A stretch of 64,000 nt of DNA from assembly GCA_022266195.1 (NCBI GenBank), contig WHVY01000007.1, positions 1,736,001-1,800,000 of the forward strand, written 5' to 3'. Positions within the stretch are counted from its first letter, which is position 1; each line of letters starts with the position of its first letter. The stretch comes from Tetranychus cinnabarinus. Its lineage: Eukaryota > Arthropoda > Arachnida > Trombidiformes > Tetranychidae. This document shows positions 1-14,600 of this stretch, piece by piece. The position numbers and the translations under genes are program-made. Below the pieces are notes generated by a model. It was not told where the DNA came from. It searched no databases and saw nothing but the letters and a program-made list of their open reading frames with translations.

Positions 1-3000
1 ATGGTTAATTGTTTGATTAATTTTGATTCCTTTTTCCTTCTATTATCACCAATTTTCACTTTCCAAATTGATTTAGTCAAAATTTTGATCCATTTTAGGG
101 CAACATTCAAGTTGATTGTAGTTATTCATGATTGATAAGTTAACCAAGTTTGATTGCTGCAAATGTTACAAAAGGTTAATCGTCTATCTAATGGTTAAAT
201 GTCAATGGTAAAGGTTAAACATTAGACTTGTAAAGAGAGTGAAACCTCTTTAGGTTGATGGTAAACTTGTGAAAATGTTAACCAAAAAGGTTAAATCATT
301 TCTTCTTTTTTTCAACACATTATCATCATCATCACCATAACCATCAGAATATGATTCAATGTATTAGCTGTGAATCAATTTGAAAATTGTTACTCAAGTG
401 CTTAAAGCAAAACATTTAGAGAAAAACAAAAAAACATTTTTTGATTCACATTTATATTATTATTATCATTTCTTTTCCTCCCGAATCAATGTTGATTCAA
501 TGTTTCACCAACTTTTAACTCTTTTTTTCTCTTCTCTTTCTTTCAGATATTTCTTCAGCTAATATCATCATCTCAACTCATTGGGAAAGGCTTGTTGTGA
601 ACAAAAAAGATATCAAAGACGTCACAAGGAAACAAAAAAGGAAAGATGGCAAAGAAGAAGAAGAAGAAGAAGATAAATAAGAATGAGAATCGACTGGAAG
701 TAAAATCAAGGGAATGATAAGATACAATCTGTTGTAAAAGTGAAAAAGTAGCTGAGTTCAGTAGATATTTTGACGAACCATGTAAGCAACAAAAAAACGG
801 GTTCAAGTGATTTTTTATTAGCATAATGGGCTTCCCCTTTATATCATCATTTTCCCTTCTTCCATCTTGTTCAAGATGATGATGAGGATGAGGATATTTT
901 TTCCTCTCTTGTCTCTCTGCTGTGTTGATCTCAATTGAATTACCCATTGGAACTGAAAGCATCTAAAGAGTAAGAAAATAGCATCTGAGGAAGAAGATGA
1001 GAAAAAGTAAGATGAAGAAAAGCTTATTATCTTAAATCTTTATCCTTATCATGAGAAGTTATTCAGCTTGTGCAGGTAAAGAAAGATGATGATAATGATA
1101 AAGATGGAATGAAGTTAAAATGCAAAATAAGATACAATTGTATGTATTTAGTCTATGATTTTTGATGAGAAACAAACAAACTTTGTATATCAATATTTGT
1201 ATAAATTAATAGCTTGATGTACATTAGAGTTTCATTTGTCCATTAAAATGTTCAATTCTGGAAACTTTGCGATCCAGAATTGGAACAAGGATGATGAGAT
1301 AAACAAAATTATGTCTTATGGTAATGATGAAATGAACAATATCAATGATCATAATTTTGATTCTCAAAGTGGTAAACTTTGATTTGTAACCCATTTTTGT
1401 TGTTGTTGTTGCTTCTACTTTTACCGTGATTCAATTTAAATTGAATTGTAATTCATTTTGAAAGGGAAAAGTAACAAAATGAATTGAAAGTAAAATTTAA
1501 TGTTTGAAAGGCAAAGAGATTTAAATTTGATTCAATTGTATATTCTAGATGTAATATCAGAATAAAATTTAGTTTCAAATGAAATCTCTACTTTTTTATT
1601 TCTTCCACTGAATCTTGTTTCACTTACATTTTTGCATTCCTTTGCAGCAACCAAGGAAAAAAAAGAACAAGTTCAGCTGAATCAGTAAATTATTCAAACT
1701 GGCAAAATAATTAGCATTACATTTGATGTTGCCTCACCAATGGTTCAATCGATCACAAAATTGGATACAAATTAGTCAGTTTGATTGATGAAAACGCTGC
1801 AATTGATGAATTTACACTAAACTGTTAAATTGAAATGGAAAGCACAAGAAAGCCAGTTGTCCAGCAAAGGATCAAGACTCAACCGATTTAAACAACTCAA
1901 TCAGAGATTCCGATTCCCTTCCAAACATCAACACTTGCAGCTAATTGTGCCATCTTATTGGATCCGATGTGGTCAACAAAAGTCGACAGAATCGGAATAT
2001 TCTGAGGAATCATTTCTCTTCTCATGAAAAATGGCCAAAGAATATATTTTTGATTTTAAAAGCTTTTGTTGTTTCAGTGATAATGATTTCTTGCTTCTAT
2101 GGAATCTTATTTTTCTTGTGATTTTCTCATTCTCTGGTCAGTTTAGGTACCTCGACCTTTTTACACTTTGAGCTTCTTTGAGGTCTTTGAAGGGCAACAT
2201 TTGATGGTACAAAAGTATGATTTTTGATCTGAAAAGCTTTTATTTTTGGAATTTGTTGTCATTTTTGTCAGCCTTTTTTCGTCTTTTTGTTCACTTCTAA
2301 TTGCAAAAGGCATTAAAAGTCGCAAAATTTTTATCTGTTTACATTGACTCAATTGAAACTGTTTGACTATACAATGAACCATTAAGAGCCCATTATAAGT
2401 CTTATAAGATTAAACTCTTGATTTTGACCATCATATCATCTGATCATTATTATCATCATTATTTCTAATGGTCACTGTATTTTGAGCATTCCAAGTCATC
2501 TTTAGCTGTTTTTCCTTGCGAGTGAAAATGGGAAAACATTTTGCTGCTCATTTCATTTCATGAGGTTAAATTATTGTTAATAGTTAGTTTGACATCATTT
2601 GAACTCCAAATGAACAGTAAAAAACAAAATTTCAACTCATCTTCACCATCATCTTGATGATCATCTTCATCTTATTTCTTATTTATCCAGAATAAATCTT
2701 GTAAGGCAATTACAGTGGACAATACAAAGGCAAAAAGATGAAATTGATGACATTAACTTGTCATGATATTTAATTTTAATTCACTTTAAAGTATCATCCT
2801 TTGGCACCAAATTTCAAACTAGACAGTTCAATTTGTCGCAAGTAATTTAACCCAAGACAAAAAAACAAGTGAAACACAGATGACATTACACCAAATATAA
2901 AATGTAACAATCAATTTCTGATTCCTCTTAAAATTGAACTCAACATTGACAACAAAAACAAGAAAACAAAAAAGAGAAAAGCAAAGACTTGGAATGAAGA

Positions 3001-4088
3001 TTTCAAAGTTCATATGTTAGACTGTTGTTGTATTAACCTTTTGTATTGAATTTAATTTCATCAAAAGGCTGGTTATTAACAAATCAAATTAAATTTTCAA
3101 TCAAATGATAAATTGTTTTCCTTTTCCTAGCGTAAAATAAAGAAACACTAACGCGGTAAAATTTATTTAACTTTTTTTGCTTTTCGCTGGTAAGTTTGTC
3201 TATCAAGCTTTTCGTTGGTTTTACATATCCAATATTCAAAAATTAAGTGCCTAAAATGAGAAAGAAGAGTTCTGTTCAAATTATTGTCCTCTTCGTCGAG
3301 CCTATTTCTCTGTCTTGCGTTGAAATTTTGGCTCCGAACTGGTAACTGGAAAAATGAATGTAACGTGCTTAGTCAATTGGATTTAGTGCTTGGTTAGTTA
3401 TTACTTGAAGTAAATTTTAGTTAATCCATTGGAAAATTGTGTCAATTCAATCATTGAATGTTGATAATATTACACCTAAAAGACCAAAGGGCAAAAACAG
3501 AGTCCATTTATGACATTTGTGACAACTGCGTCTTCTTGCAAAAACAATTGATTGCATTGAAAAAAGCAATAACTGACTTTCCTCAGTCATTCTTGTTTCA
3601 TTCATCAGATAATTTTGGATGATTTTGATTTTGGACTAGATATGATAATAACTTAATTTATAATCTAAAAAGCATCAATAATGCTGATTGGAAATGATTC
3701 ATTGCAATTTGATTAATGAAAAACAACTAAAAATCGATAAACTATCCACTTTTGCAACTAGACCATTGAACATGATCTCAGCTTAAACATATTTCAATGA
3801 ACTTATAATCGCTAGATATTTTGATAGCCATTTCCCAGAAATCTATCTCTCAATCTTGCACTTACTAACTTTATTCACTATAAATCAGATATCTTTATGA
3901 GAAACTTAATCATGTTTAGTTTTGCCCTCAAATGATTAATGTTTCCACTTTCAACTCTTTAATTAGAAGAAAAGCAAGATAAATTTTAATATAAAATATC
4001 AACAATTTTGCTTGATTTAAACATTATTTACTAAATATATTGTCAACAAATTAACAAATAGTGCTTTATTGTTATAATTGATTGTTTC
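1..4088. other. Intergenic, AT-rich, no supported gene
   Basis: No reading frame here looks like a conserved protein; the short ORFs are rich in Phe, Lys and Ser and follow the base composition. There is a pure AAG run at about 652-673 and scattered ATG/ATC trinucleotide clusters. Exons of a gene extending off the left edge or untranslated exons cannot be excluded by eye. Confidence 0.5.
652..673. repeat. (AAG)n microsatellite
   Basis: An uninterrupted run of seven AAG units. It makes open frames rich in Lys or Phe on both strands that are not genes. Confidence 0.85.
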
Positions 4089-5111
4089 ATGACTCAAAGT
4101 ATGCTTTTGCCGACTGTTTTATGTACCTTGGTTGTGCTTCAGTTAACAGCAACAGATACACCACAATGGAGATTGTGTCTCGATGATTCTTGTCCAATAA
4201 AACACCTAGACATTCCCTACAAACAAAGTTCTACATGCAGCAAAGGGAAATCAAGTTGTTTTATATCGGTTGATGCGCCTTTTAATGGCAACTCAATCGG
4301 TTTTAAGTTGGAAGTTGTTGAAGCTGGCCAATATGATAGACTAAACGAGATTTATTGGGGGCAAAACCCTGCAAATGTTTTATTTAATTGTGATCCTGTA
4401 GTAACAACAACGGCTCATGGTTACTTTTATCCAAAGATAAATGGAACTACGATTTATATCTCTGGCAAAGCATATTGTTCCTGGTCGATGGATATGAACA
4501 ACTCTTCCTTTCCTTTTGAACTGATTGATTCACCTCAATATTACATCTCGCAAAGTGGATACCAAATCTATTACAATTTGAACCAAACTGTACCTGTTGC
4601 TGCAGCTAACTACAGTCAGCTACCTAAAAGTGTTGAACCGTTTGTCAAAGGTTACAAATACAAAGCTGTTGGATCGGAAAAGTATCTTTTGATTGCTAGA
4701 GAAGCAATCGATACAACGGATTTCTTGTTAAAAGTCAATGGAGAAGATCCGAGATTGGTTCGAGTAAATCTGAAGAGCGAGATAAGTATAGATATTGACT
4801 GCAATTTTAAGGAACGTAGCGTAAAGGTACATTATAAATATGGTCAACCTCCATATGAATTTAAAGAAGCATATTATTCCACAATCGATGAAAGTGAATG
4901 TCGCTGGTCATTACCTGATCCTTTGAAAAGTAATTATGGCATTATAAAACCTAGGAAAACAGTTTATGAATTGCAGATAATTGAAAATAATATGTTTGTT
5001 TATTTTGATGAAGCAAATTTCAAAATAGAAACACCTACTTCTGCTTCCAGTTCATCAACACTCGCCAAATCATTGTTGGTGTGCGTCTTATTTTCTGTAA
5101 TTTTTTCATAG
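4089..5111 (+). CDS. Secreted, probably GPI-anchored protein, family unknown
   Basis: Single-exon ORF of 340 aa. Residues 1 to about 22 form a signal peptide (hydrophobic MLLPTVLCTLVVLQLTA core). The body is mixed alpha/beta in look, with about nine Cys and several N-x-S/T glycosylation sites (for example around residues 118, 137-138, 165 and 174). The last 30 residues are a Ser-rich stretch followed by a short hydrophobic tail (SLLVCVLFSVIFS) that ends at the stop, which is the layout of a GPI-anchor signal. I do not recognise the family and see no enzyme motif. The start at 4089 is chosen because it gives the complete signal peptide. Coding composition stands out clearly from the surrounding AT-rich DNA, and there is no neighbouring gene within 4 kb on the left or 6 kb on the right. 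Confidence 0.75.
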   Translation: MTQSMLLPTVLCTLVVLQLTATDTPQWRLCLDDSCPIKHLDIPYKQSSTCSKGKSSCFISVDAPFNGNSIGFKLEVVEAGQYDRLNEIYWGQNPANVLFNCDPVVTTTAHGYFYPKINGTTIYISGKAYCSWSMDMNNSSFPFELIDSPQYYISQSGYQIYYNLNQTVPVAAANYSQLPKSVEPFVKGYKYKAVGSEKYLLIAREAIDTTDFLLKVNGEDPRLVRVNLKSEISIDIDCNFKERSVKVHYKYGQPPYEFKEAYYSTIDESECRWSLPDPLKSNYGIIKPRKTVYELQIIENNMFVYFDEANFKIETPTSASSSSTLAKSLLVCVLFSVIFS

Positions 5112-8100
5112 CCCAAAGTTTCTTGACTTTGAATTTTACAATTGAATATACGAATATCCAATGTCTAAACATTGTTTAAATTTAATACAAAAAATAGCAA
5201 ACAGTATTAAACAAGATTTTGAATCATTTAAATCATTGTAAACCAATAATTTATGCCTCACACATACTCGAATCACTGTTGATCAAGATGAATGTAAACT
5301 CAATTCAGTCAACACTGATCTCAAGTTTTAAATAAATTAAAGCTCTCTGTGATTATTTTCTTGTTTCTGTCACTATTCCAATGAATATACAATAGTTATA
5401 CTTGAGTTCTCTTTGCGACTAAAAACAATGAAATACAATTTGCAATTAAACACATCCAGCTAACAAACCGAACCATTGCTGTGGTTTTGTCGGCTTTATG
5501 TCCAAGCGGATCCCTCTATGAATGCGTAATCTACGGTGAAATCAGTTTTACTCAAATGTCTATTGCAATATCATGGGCCTTATCTGCGTTTAAAATTTTA
5601 ATAAATCGCTTCAGAAAGATTGCATGATTTTTTGAAATTGTGTGATTTGCTTTTAGAGTTGCTTTGCTATCGTTGAAATTTTTCTCTATCAACCGGTCGA
5701 GAAAAAGTCCAAAGTTACAATAATAATAACCCCATGAGCCACTGATTGGGCAGCGAGGGTGATCTCAAATTGAAAGAGCGTATTTTGCAGCCTCGTGACA
5801 TTATAAGCGGGTGTGGGTAATATTATCTTATTTTAAATAACAAAATTTGTAACAATTCCAACCAGCTAAACATTTGATATCATTTTTTATCATTTTAGCT
5901 TTTTATTTTGCTCAATTTTACGCTTGTATTCATCGAATCCCTTTTTCAATCAATAATATGCCTTTGATACGATCATCATAACTTGTAATTAAACCTAGCT
6001 TAATCAAATCTGCTGAAAATAAATCAGACAATTTATCGTATATTCATATATCTTATCTTTATTTGAATCAACTTGCATCAACGACTGAAAAACGCCTTGT
6101 TACCGTTTTCAGTGCAACTGGTTGTTACAAAAAAGACATTATTGTCACATTCATGACAGATACAATGTAGACTCAAATGAGCGAAAAATTGAGTTTAAAA
6201 AATTATTCATCTCAATTTAAGGTCTTACGATAGAATGCTCTTTGGGTATTGGGTTTTGGGTAAGAAAATCGGTTCCATTTGTGGTATTAAAAATTTTCTC
6301 TGGTGACATTTTTGGGTAAAATTGAGGTCAAACTTAAATGGCTTTTTGTACGATTTCGGGACTCGATTTTTCACCAAACTGATTATCCTGGTGCTTATAA
6401 CAGGTAACAGTACAAATACAGCGAAAAATATTAAATAAAACTCGATTCTTTTTCTGTTTTCCTTTGATTATAATTTGTTCGTCATTTTTAATCATCAAAT
6501 GTGATAAATTAATGATGAATTAAAGATGAAATGGTTGTAAATGGCAATGAGAATGATTAGATTTATGAAAGATTCAGTGAGAAATGATTGTTGTCAATGT
6601 TAAAGGCTATTTCATAATGAAACTCTTGTAAGGATAAATTTTTGTGTACAATGAAAATGACTGATGGAAGACAAAAGGAACCATTTTTACCTTTCATATT
6701 TTTATTGTTCAATCTTTTGCCTGTGATCATCTTAACCATCTAGATGATCATCTTGATCACCATTAGCATCATCTTTACTCGTCTTAAACAAGGTAAGATC
6801 AATCATCTTTTCTCATCCATCTTCTTGTTATTTCCATTAATGCAGGGTTAAACTGTGAAAGTGTTTCAACAAAAGCCATTGAGAATCAATTGCTCATCAA
6901 TACTATACTTTTAATCACATTGAATTATAACAATTAACTGGTTATTGTTGATTGACTCGATTCTCACAGGCTTTACAATTTATCAATATACTCAGTCACT
7001 TTTCACATTGAAACAAATTAATCGATATAATCTTGTGATTTAGCTTTTTTCCTCTCTATCCTCAACTCGCAACTTCCTCATCCATTTTTATGGTAATGTC
7101 TATCAAGTTATCATCTCAACATCTTTTCTCCAAATTTCTTTCTTCTTCTTCTTCTTCTTCTCTTTTATCATTTTCTTTTTCCTCCTTCAGTCTCACAGAT
7201 CGATTCAGTATTATCATTCTGTCAGATGATTTTGGTGTTTTCGCGACTCTTCTTGATACAATTTTTGAAAACCATCTCAAGAAACTTTTCCTCCTCTTCT
7301 TCATTTCTTGTCCTTTTTGCTTCTTTCAATGACTTCAACTCTTCTTTCATTATCATCATCATCATCTTATTCATCTCTCTCTTTCTCTCCAAATAGAGAT
7401 GATGATGAAGCAAACATAATATGAAGGCGACTTGAGAATAAAATTGGTTATCGATTTTGAGAATTGAAAGAAACTCATGAAGAATGAAGATAATACAAAA
7501 TCAGATTGTCAGTGAAATATTAAAATATATTTTAGGCTAACATGCTAAAAAACATTGTTGACACTTACCATGTTTGATTGTGAGTTTACACTCAATCTGA
7601 TAAACAAAATCAATTGTTAAATAAGGTAAAAGCACAAAGACTCAAAGGTTATCATTATGGTTATTTAATGGAAATGACAAATAATTTTTCCAAATCATTT
7701 TCTATCTTTTTGTATTTTTCCCATTTAATCATCATTTCATCAACTCGCCAAATCACCATTAAACATTATTAATGATTTACTAATTAGTCAAGAAAATAGT
7801 CATTTTTCTGGTAACAAATTAACTCAATCAGACAAAAGCAAAACACTTTTCGGGTCGCCACCTAATTCAATTGTAACCATACTTATCCTGTTGTCTTTTA
7901 ATCAACATACAGAGATGACAAATAATGAAAAAACTGAAAGCAAATTGATTGAATTAGTTGATGTTTGATCAACATTTGATACTAACCCAAAAAAGTCTCA
8001 TTATTGATGGACATCACTGGTTAACCTAATATTGGGTTTTATGGACTTTTAGGTTAAAATCTTTGAATCTTTCAAATTAACCAAAATGTCTCTGATCCAG

Positions 8101-11100
8101 TGAATATGATTAGTCAGTAAACCAAGGGAAAGTTGATTTTTTGATTGTTTTGCTACATTTGTGATTACACTTTGATAATTCTTGAACAGTTAATATGGAA
8201 TTTTTTTGTCGATGAAACTTTTCCACCCAAAAAGTGATTTTTAATGGATAAATGATACTTCATCTTTAAACTTGAGTTTTTTTGCTCAATAACTAATGAT
8301 GAAAAAAAGGATAAAGGTTAGTTGATGAGAAGATGATTAAGATGAAAGAAATATAATGATGTAAAATTGGAACAGAAAAAGAAGTGAAATTACTGAACTG
8401 AATTGGTTATTCAAAATAGATCGGAATAATTCATGAGAATGTTCACCTTTTATCTTCAAATTTTTACCCTCTCAGCATCATTGTTCACTCTCAGCTGATT
8501 CTGGTTCTTGTGATTAAAGTAAAATGTCGATTGATTTAGTTTCAATTCAATAATTGTTGCATTCAATGTTAATGATTGTAAATCAATTTTAAGCTCAAAC
8601 CTAATCTGGTAACATCTTGAAATATGATTAACTCCAAGCTGGTTGAAAATGTTAATTTTCATTAATAATCTTTAGTTTGGTGAACAAAAATTAAACAATA
8701 ATCTCATGAATATTTAAATTTTACCTTTTTTTGCAATTAAATTGCAAATTTCATCTCAAATTACATTAAACTGGTTGACCAAATCTGGTAAAACAAACCA
8801 ATCTTATTGTCTTCACTTTGGACTTGATGAAAAAACCCTTTTTTGTCTCTATAACCAGAATTCATTGTTGATGTATTCAAATGACTAAATGAAGGTTTCA
8901 ACAAAATTTAATCAATTTGAACGGCTTATAATTGAATAACTTTTGATTGCAGGAATTAGAATGAAAATTGGCAAAAAAAAGCCACAAAAAGATTGAAGTC
9001 AGAGTTTAACTAACCATGTTTTTAATCAAAAATAAGCTTCTTAGCTTCAACATTAACAGCATTATTTCAATCAATTGAACTAATCAAACTCAACTGAAAT
9101 GCTTAAATCAAAACGTATATCTAATAGAAAGCAATAACATGAACTGATCAATGTAAGTTGATAACTAATTTCCCAGAATTGAATTATCAGTTCACTCTTT
9201 TTTGTTCACGCCAATCAGGATAAGAATTGGCAATTGCTCAGTTGCCATGAAATTGGCTTGGAAATTATTTGAATTAATATTTTACGAAAAGACAATTGTT
9301 GCAAGTCTTTCATAATTTTACAGGCAACTCATGAAATCAATTTCAAAACCAATTATTTATGAAGAAAAAATGGCAAAACCAAGAAAAATGAGAATCGATT
9401 TTACCCAAAAATTGGAAAATTTCACCCGATAAATTCAAAGTCTAACTGGATTTCAATTTCAGATCAAATTGAAAGTTGAAAACATCCTTCAACCCATTTT
9501 TCGGTATTTACAAAAATCGATTGTAAAAACTCAATATTCTTGTAATTCCTTTGCATTCAATTTGATTTCAAAGCAGGGAATTCAAATCAATAATTTATCG
9601 AAAATTTGTTTACAAGAAAAGGTGAAAATTTGTAATTGAAAAACAATTATTTTTAAAAATCTTTACGTTTGCTGAGTCGGTTTGGGTTAAAATCAATCTT
9701 TCTACTTTACATTTCTGGTAAAGTCTCGATTTAAAGTCTGTTAATGTTTTTTTGATGAATTTGGTTTACAATTGAAATCAACTTTGTATCTTAATTTTCA
9801 AGGAATCTTGAATCTTTAACAAATATTACATTTAAACTAATTTACAATGCAATTGCAATGGAAACTTGACTTTTCCCGGAATCCAATTTTGTAGACAATA
9901 TTTTTTGCTGTTGTATTGAAGGCTGATATTTTCAAATTGAATTAAGTGAATGTATTGTTGGTATTTATTAATTCAGTCTCTAACTACTTGGTGTCATTTG
10001 AGGATAATCTTGGTAAAGGTGGTAAATGGTGATACTCATGTTTTCATCTGTTATTATCCAGAAGATAGGATAAAAGGTCTCAATGCTCTTCTCAATGATT
10101 TCTGAGGAAGAAGAAGAATTTTCTCCTTTTTTTGTCTGCTGTTGTCCAGCATAAAAGGATAAGGAATTGGTGTTGAAATGAATGTTATTACTTTGCCTTC
10201 TTGTTGTGAACCATGTTTTTATACTTGACCAGTGAATGGACCAACACAAAACACAGGACTAAACCCAAAGGAAGGAAGTTATTTTTGACTTGATTTGACA
10301 AGGAAACTGGATACAAGAGGAGAAGATAAAGTTGTATGGATGTTCATCATCTTCATCATTCTGATGATTTTTAGTTGTTCACTTGAATAGTATCTTGTAA
10401 TCTTTTCTCAGTTAAACTGAAACTCAATTCAATTGTCAGATGAAAATGATTATCATACGCCTTTGAGTCTTTCAATAGTTTCACTTGATTCTCTGTACGA
10501 TGAGATTGACGAAAATGCTTTGCACTTTTCGGTCAACTTATCACTAACTGAATTCATTGTCAGTCTAATTTTAGTTAAATTGATTAGCTTATTATATTTG
10601 ATCACATTTTGCTTATTCAAAAAGCTACTCTCATTGCTGATTGAAAAATATTAAGCTGACTTTGAATATCATTTTACTTGTATTGCCAGGCAAAAAAAAA
10701 CAGTTGAGATGAATCAATTTGATTTCAATTTGCGTCTCTTGTGATATTATTGCATGAAGATATAAAAAATGGCTGATTTGGTCTTTTTTGAGTTCAATTT
10801 TTTGTTATACAACTTGACTCATATCAATCATTGAAGCAGCAAATAAAAGGAGAAATGAAAATGAAAAATGAATTGAAAAAAAAAACCAAAATGTCCAAGT
10901 TTATTTTTATTTGCATCAATAATTCATAAATAATGTATCAAAAGAGGCAATAAAATGCAAACAAAATTTACTTAAATTGTCCCTTTTTTGCACATTTTAT
11001 TTAACTCATTTGCTTGCCATTCATCAATTTAAACACTATTGATTGGCAACTTTACTGAGGATTAACTTTGTTGAATAAATGATTCCAGTTATTGCAAGGT

Positions 11101-11623
11101 TTGTTGTATAATACAAATCAGATTGTCATTTCAAGGTATGTTGAACAGGATTAACAATTGAAAATGTGAATCAATTGTAAAATTGTATGAATCACGATTA
11201 AATTGAATAGCAATAACAGTTGATCAATAACACTGCACAGCAAATCTTTTTGTCTTTTAATCCTTGATTTATTAAAAGATAGGCTTTTTTGTCAGTTTAT
11301 TACCATTAAAACTGATGAGCTTCACTCTAATGGTTAGTTTAATGATCTTTTGATTACTAGCTTGAAATTGAGTCAACACCTGATACATTTTTTTTGCAAT
11401 TCACCAAAAAATCTAAAGGCAAGGAATTATAGAACATTTTTTATCCTTTTTGGTAAAAAAATTGTTGTTAAATTACAAGTTAACTGCAGAATTGTTTGAA
11501 GCAACAAATTGAATTTTATCGAAATAACGATCAGATTGTAAATGATTATACAAAATGGATAAAGTTTAATATATTTTGGAAAATACAGTAATTTCAAATC
11601 TTTTAAACAAGAATTAGAATTTA
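5112..11623. other. Long intergenic region, no supported gene
   Basis: 6.5 kb without a convincing coding region. It holds a pure TTC run at 7137-7162, which produces overlapping Ser/Phe or Lys/Glu-rich ORFs on both strands, and many ATTGAA/CAATT-type simple stretches. A 73-aa ORF at 10433-10654 with one hydrophobic stretch is the only frame that is not obviously low-complexity, but nothing supports its expression. The region could hold regulatory DNA or untranslated exons. Confidence 0.5.
7137..7162. repeat. (TTC)n microsatellite
   Basis: Pure TTC/CTT trinucleotide run inside a broader pyrimidine-rich tract (about 7050-7390). It explains the overlapping low-complexity ORFs on both strands. 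Confidence 0.85.
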
Positions 11624-14600
11624 TCAATTTTCGAAACCTTTTTTCTTGGAACGACTCAGAGATTTTAAAACTCTTTTTTTCACTTCTTTTTGCTTCACAA
11701 AACGCCTTTCTTCGATCGCTTGAAGTTCCTTTTTGTGTTTAGAAACTCGCTTATGGCGAGCAACGGCTTCATTGATCTTTTTGGCTTTATGAACGGAACT
11801 GATCATTCTCATTAATTTAGAGATTTCAGTTTCCTTTTCACTTTCAATTACAGGCAATGCAGCAATTGTCTTATCCTTTTTAGGTAGATACTTTTTCCTA
11901 TCTTTGTAAGGCAATTCCTTTTCAACATTTTTAGGTACAATCAATGGTTTAGGTTCAAACCTTTTTCTACCTCGTTTGGTGTATAAACTATCTGGATTCA
12001 TTTTCACTTTAATTTGTCTTTCGTGTCGTAGTTGGCCTACTGTCTTCATTCCTGTCCATTTTTTCCTTTCCTCAAGTGATAATAACAAATTAGGAACTGG
12101 TGTATAAAATTTAGGTACATCAACTTTAACCCAGGTTCTCATGAAGACAATGTCTGACATCAGTATTCTGTCTTCAAAGGTACCCCGAAAAGCTCCGGGT
12201 GGTGCTTTTATTGCTTTCTTTACTTGACCACGAATTCCACTAACTGTACGAATAGCAGCTCCTTCAAATTTGGCCACTTCCAGGGTAGTGTTGAACATGC
12301 CTTTGATGAATGCAGTCTTTTTAAACACTTTCATTGGATAGCCAACTAGCTTTAATTTTTTCACTATTGTCGCTGATTTATCCAGATTGGTTATCACACC
12401 AGTTCCTGCTATTCTGAAATCTGGTAAAGATTCATCGAGTGTTTGTATGGCCATTATACCAGTTCCTTGGGCAGTTAAAGGTCCCCAAAAAGTTATGTGA
12501 CAGTGAAGATGTTGAGGTGTATACTTTAATGAACGGTTTCGCATGTTATGATCCTGAATTGAATAGACAGGCATTGTTTGGAATCTTCTCCATCCAACGG
12601 AAAGAATGAGTGGATCACGAGCTTTTAAAATTTTATTGTACCAACGATGTTTCTTGAATCGAGCTTGAACATAACCAATGTTGCTCTCACCACTAAGTAA
12701 ACCTCCCAAGATTATTGGACAGCTTGGGTCAAAATTTTCTATCAACTCACACGGAACCTTATCGATATCAACTCGAAGATACATTCCTGCTCGGAATCCT
12801 TCAAATTGCACTCTCAGTTCATCGTCCATTCCTTCGAATTCAGATTTGTTTACCTATAAAAAAGAACGAAACAAAAATTAGATTATTACAGATTTAATAG
12901 AATACATTAATATAATGGATTAAGAGGACAAAAAATATTCACTTACTTTAGCCTGTTCTGCCAGCTCTTCTTTCCATTCACTGTAGAAAGTTTTTTCTTC
13001 ACCATCTTCATCCTTTTCTTTGTCTAAAGTACCTTGATCATATTTCTCGTCAAACTTTCTTTTCTTTTGCTCTTTTAATCGTCTTCTTTCTTCGTCCAGT
13101 TCTTCTTCCGTTTTTTCAATTTTATTTTTTCCAATTTCGTGATCGCCCATATCTTCGTCGTAATCGTCAACACTTTCAGCGTCCATATTCGCTTCAAGAT
13201 CTTCAAAATCTCCATAAACATCATCATCTTCGTTTTCTTTCAAGAGTGTATTGGCATCTTCGGAGCTTTCCCATTTACCAGTAACAAAACAATCTTTAAT
13301 AGATTCCAATGTTTCCTCCAAAGACCAATCTTGTAACATTGTGGAGGGAAATTTCGTACATTCAATAGAATTAAGAGTATATTCCATGTTTGTTGAATCT
13401 TCATGTCGACGACGAACAGCTTTAAGAAGTCCTCCAGCTAGTTCACCTTTGGCTTCAACATATGTATCATCCTTGAGATCAAATGCATCTCCATACACTA
13501 ACTTCTGAATATCTTGAGTAGCATTTTGTCTAAGGTAGAAAGACATAGCCGCTCTGGCAGATAAATTTTCTTTCCATTTAGATGATGCCAACTCAAGAAG
13601 ATCTTCTTCATCATCTTCTTCTGAATCATCATCAAAGACGAGTTTTTCTCCTTTGTGTTCTTGATCGTCATCAAAAGAAAATCTAACTTTCCTAGATTTT
13701 GGTTTTTCTTCATTATCACTGTCGAAAGAAACTTCATCTTCATCGTCGTCCTCATCTTCCTCTTCATCTTCTTCCTCGCCCTCTTCGTCATCTTCATTAT
13801 CTATTTCCTCATCGTCGTCTTCGCTTTGCTCTTCACCGGAATCAGCATCTTCTGGGTCATCTTCCAAATTTTGTCTGGATTCTTCTGATTCAGATTGAAA
13901 TTCTGATGATGAATCCTCTCCTTTATCTGATGATTTTCCTTTACTTATCGAAGAAGAAAACAAAGTAAATTTGGGCTTTGATACATCCTGGTCTTGTGAA
14001 AATGGAGTTTCAAAAACTTTTTTAACTAAACTATCGACCATTTCTCCAGGTTTATTCTCACTACTGAGTGCACTTTTCGGTAAAGCTTGACTTAAATCAA
14101 TATAAATATTATCCAGATCGAAAAGAACACCACCAACTCCAGAGAAAGGCGCGTATATTAGCTTATCTTTTTGATTAACAGATCGACGTTTTGTCTGCTT
14201 AGACTTATCAGGTAGAGGGCAAGGATCGGGTAGAAATTTTATGTTTTTGGCTTGAAAATCTCCACATCCAGGAATATGCACTTGTTGGTTATTCTTGAAA
14301 AAACTTCCTCTCGAAAAACCATAAAACGTAATGGTTCTATCACACTTTGCATTTTTCTTTAAATCTTCTTTATCGGTGATATCTTCAAATCGATCCACCA
14401 ACAAATAAGGATGGGTAGATTTCCAAGATGGTCGTAATTTTAAAATTGAAATGAAACGATATAAGTTTTTGACTTCATTTTTCAAATAATCTCCTCGGAC
14501 CATGTTTGAAAGATAGAATAGTTTGACTCCAGGGTAAACTTCAGTCCAAAATCTATGTTTAAGATTTTTCTTTACAACTTTCTCCTTTTTCTTGTTCTTA

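Noticed and set aside
7090..7413. Overlapping Ser/Phe and Lys/Glu-rich ORFs on both strands
   Set aside because: Translations of a TTC/GAA microsatellite tract, with no conserved sequence.
9980..10249. 89-aa minus-strand ORF
   Set aside because: No family resemblance, no signal peptide and no splice context; treated as chance.
13498..13968. ORFs opposite or out of frame in BMS1 (Lys/Met-rich, Phe/Ile-rich, His-rich)
   Set aside because: Shadows of the Asp/Glu-rich coding stretch of BMS1.
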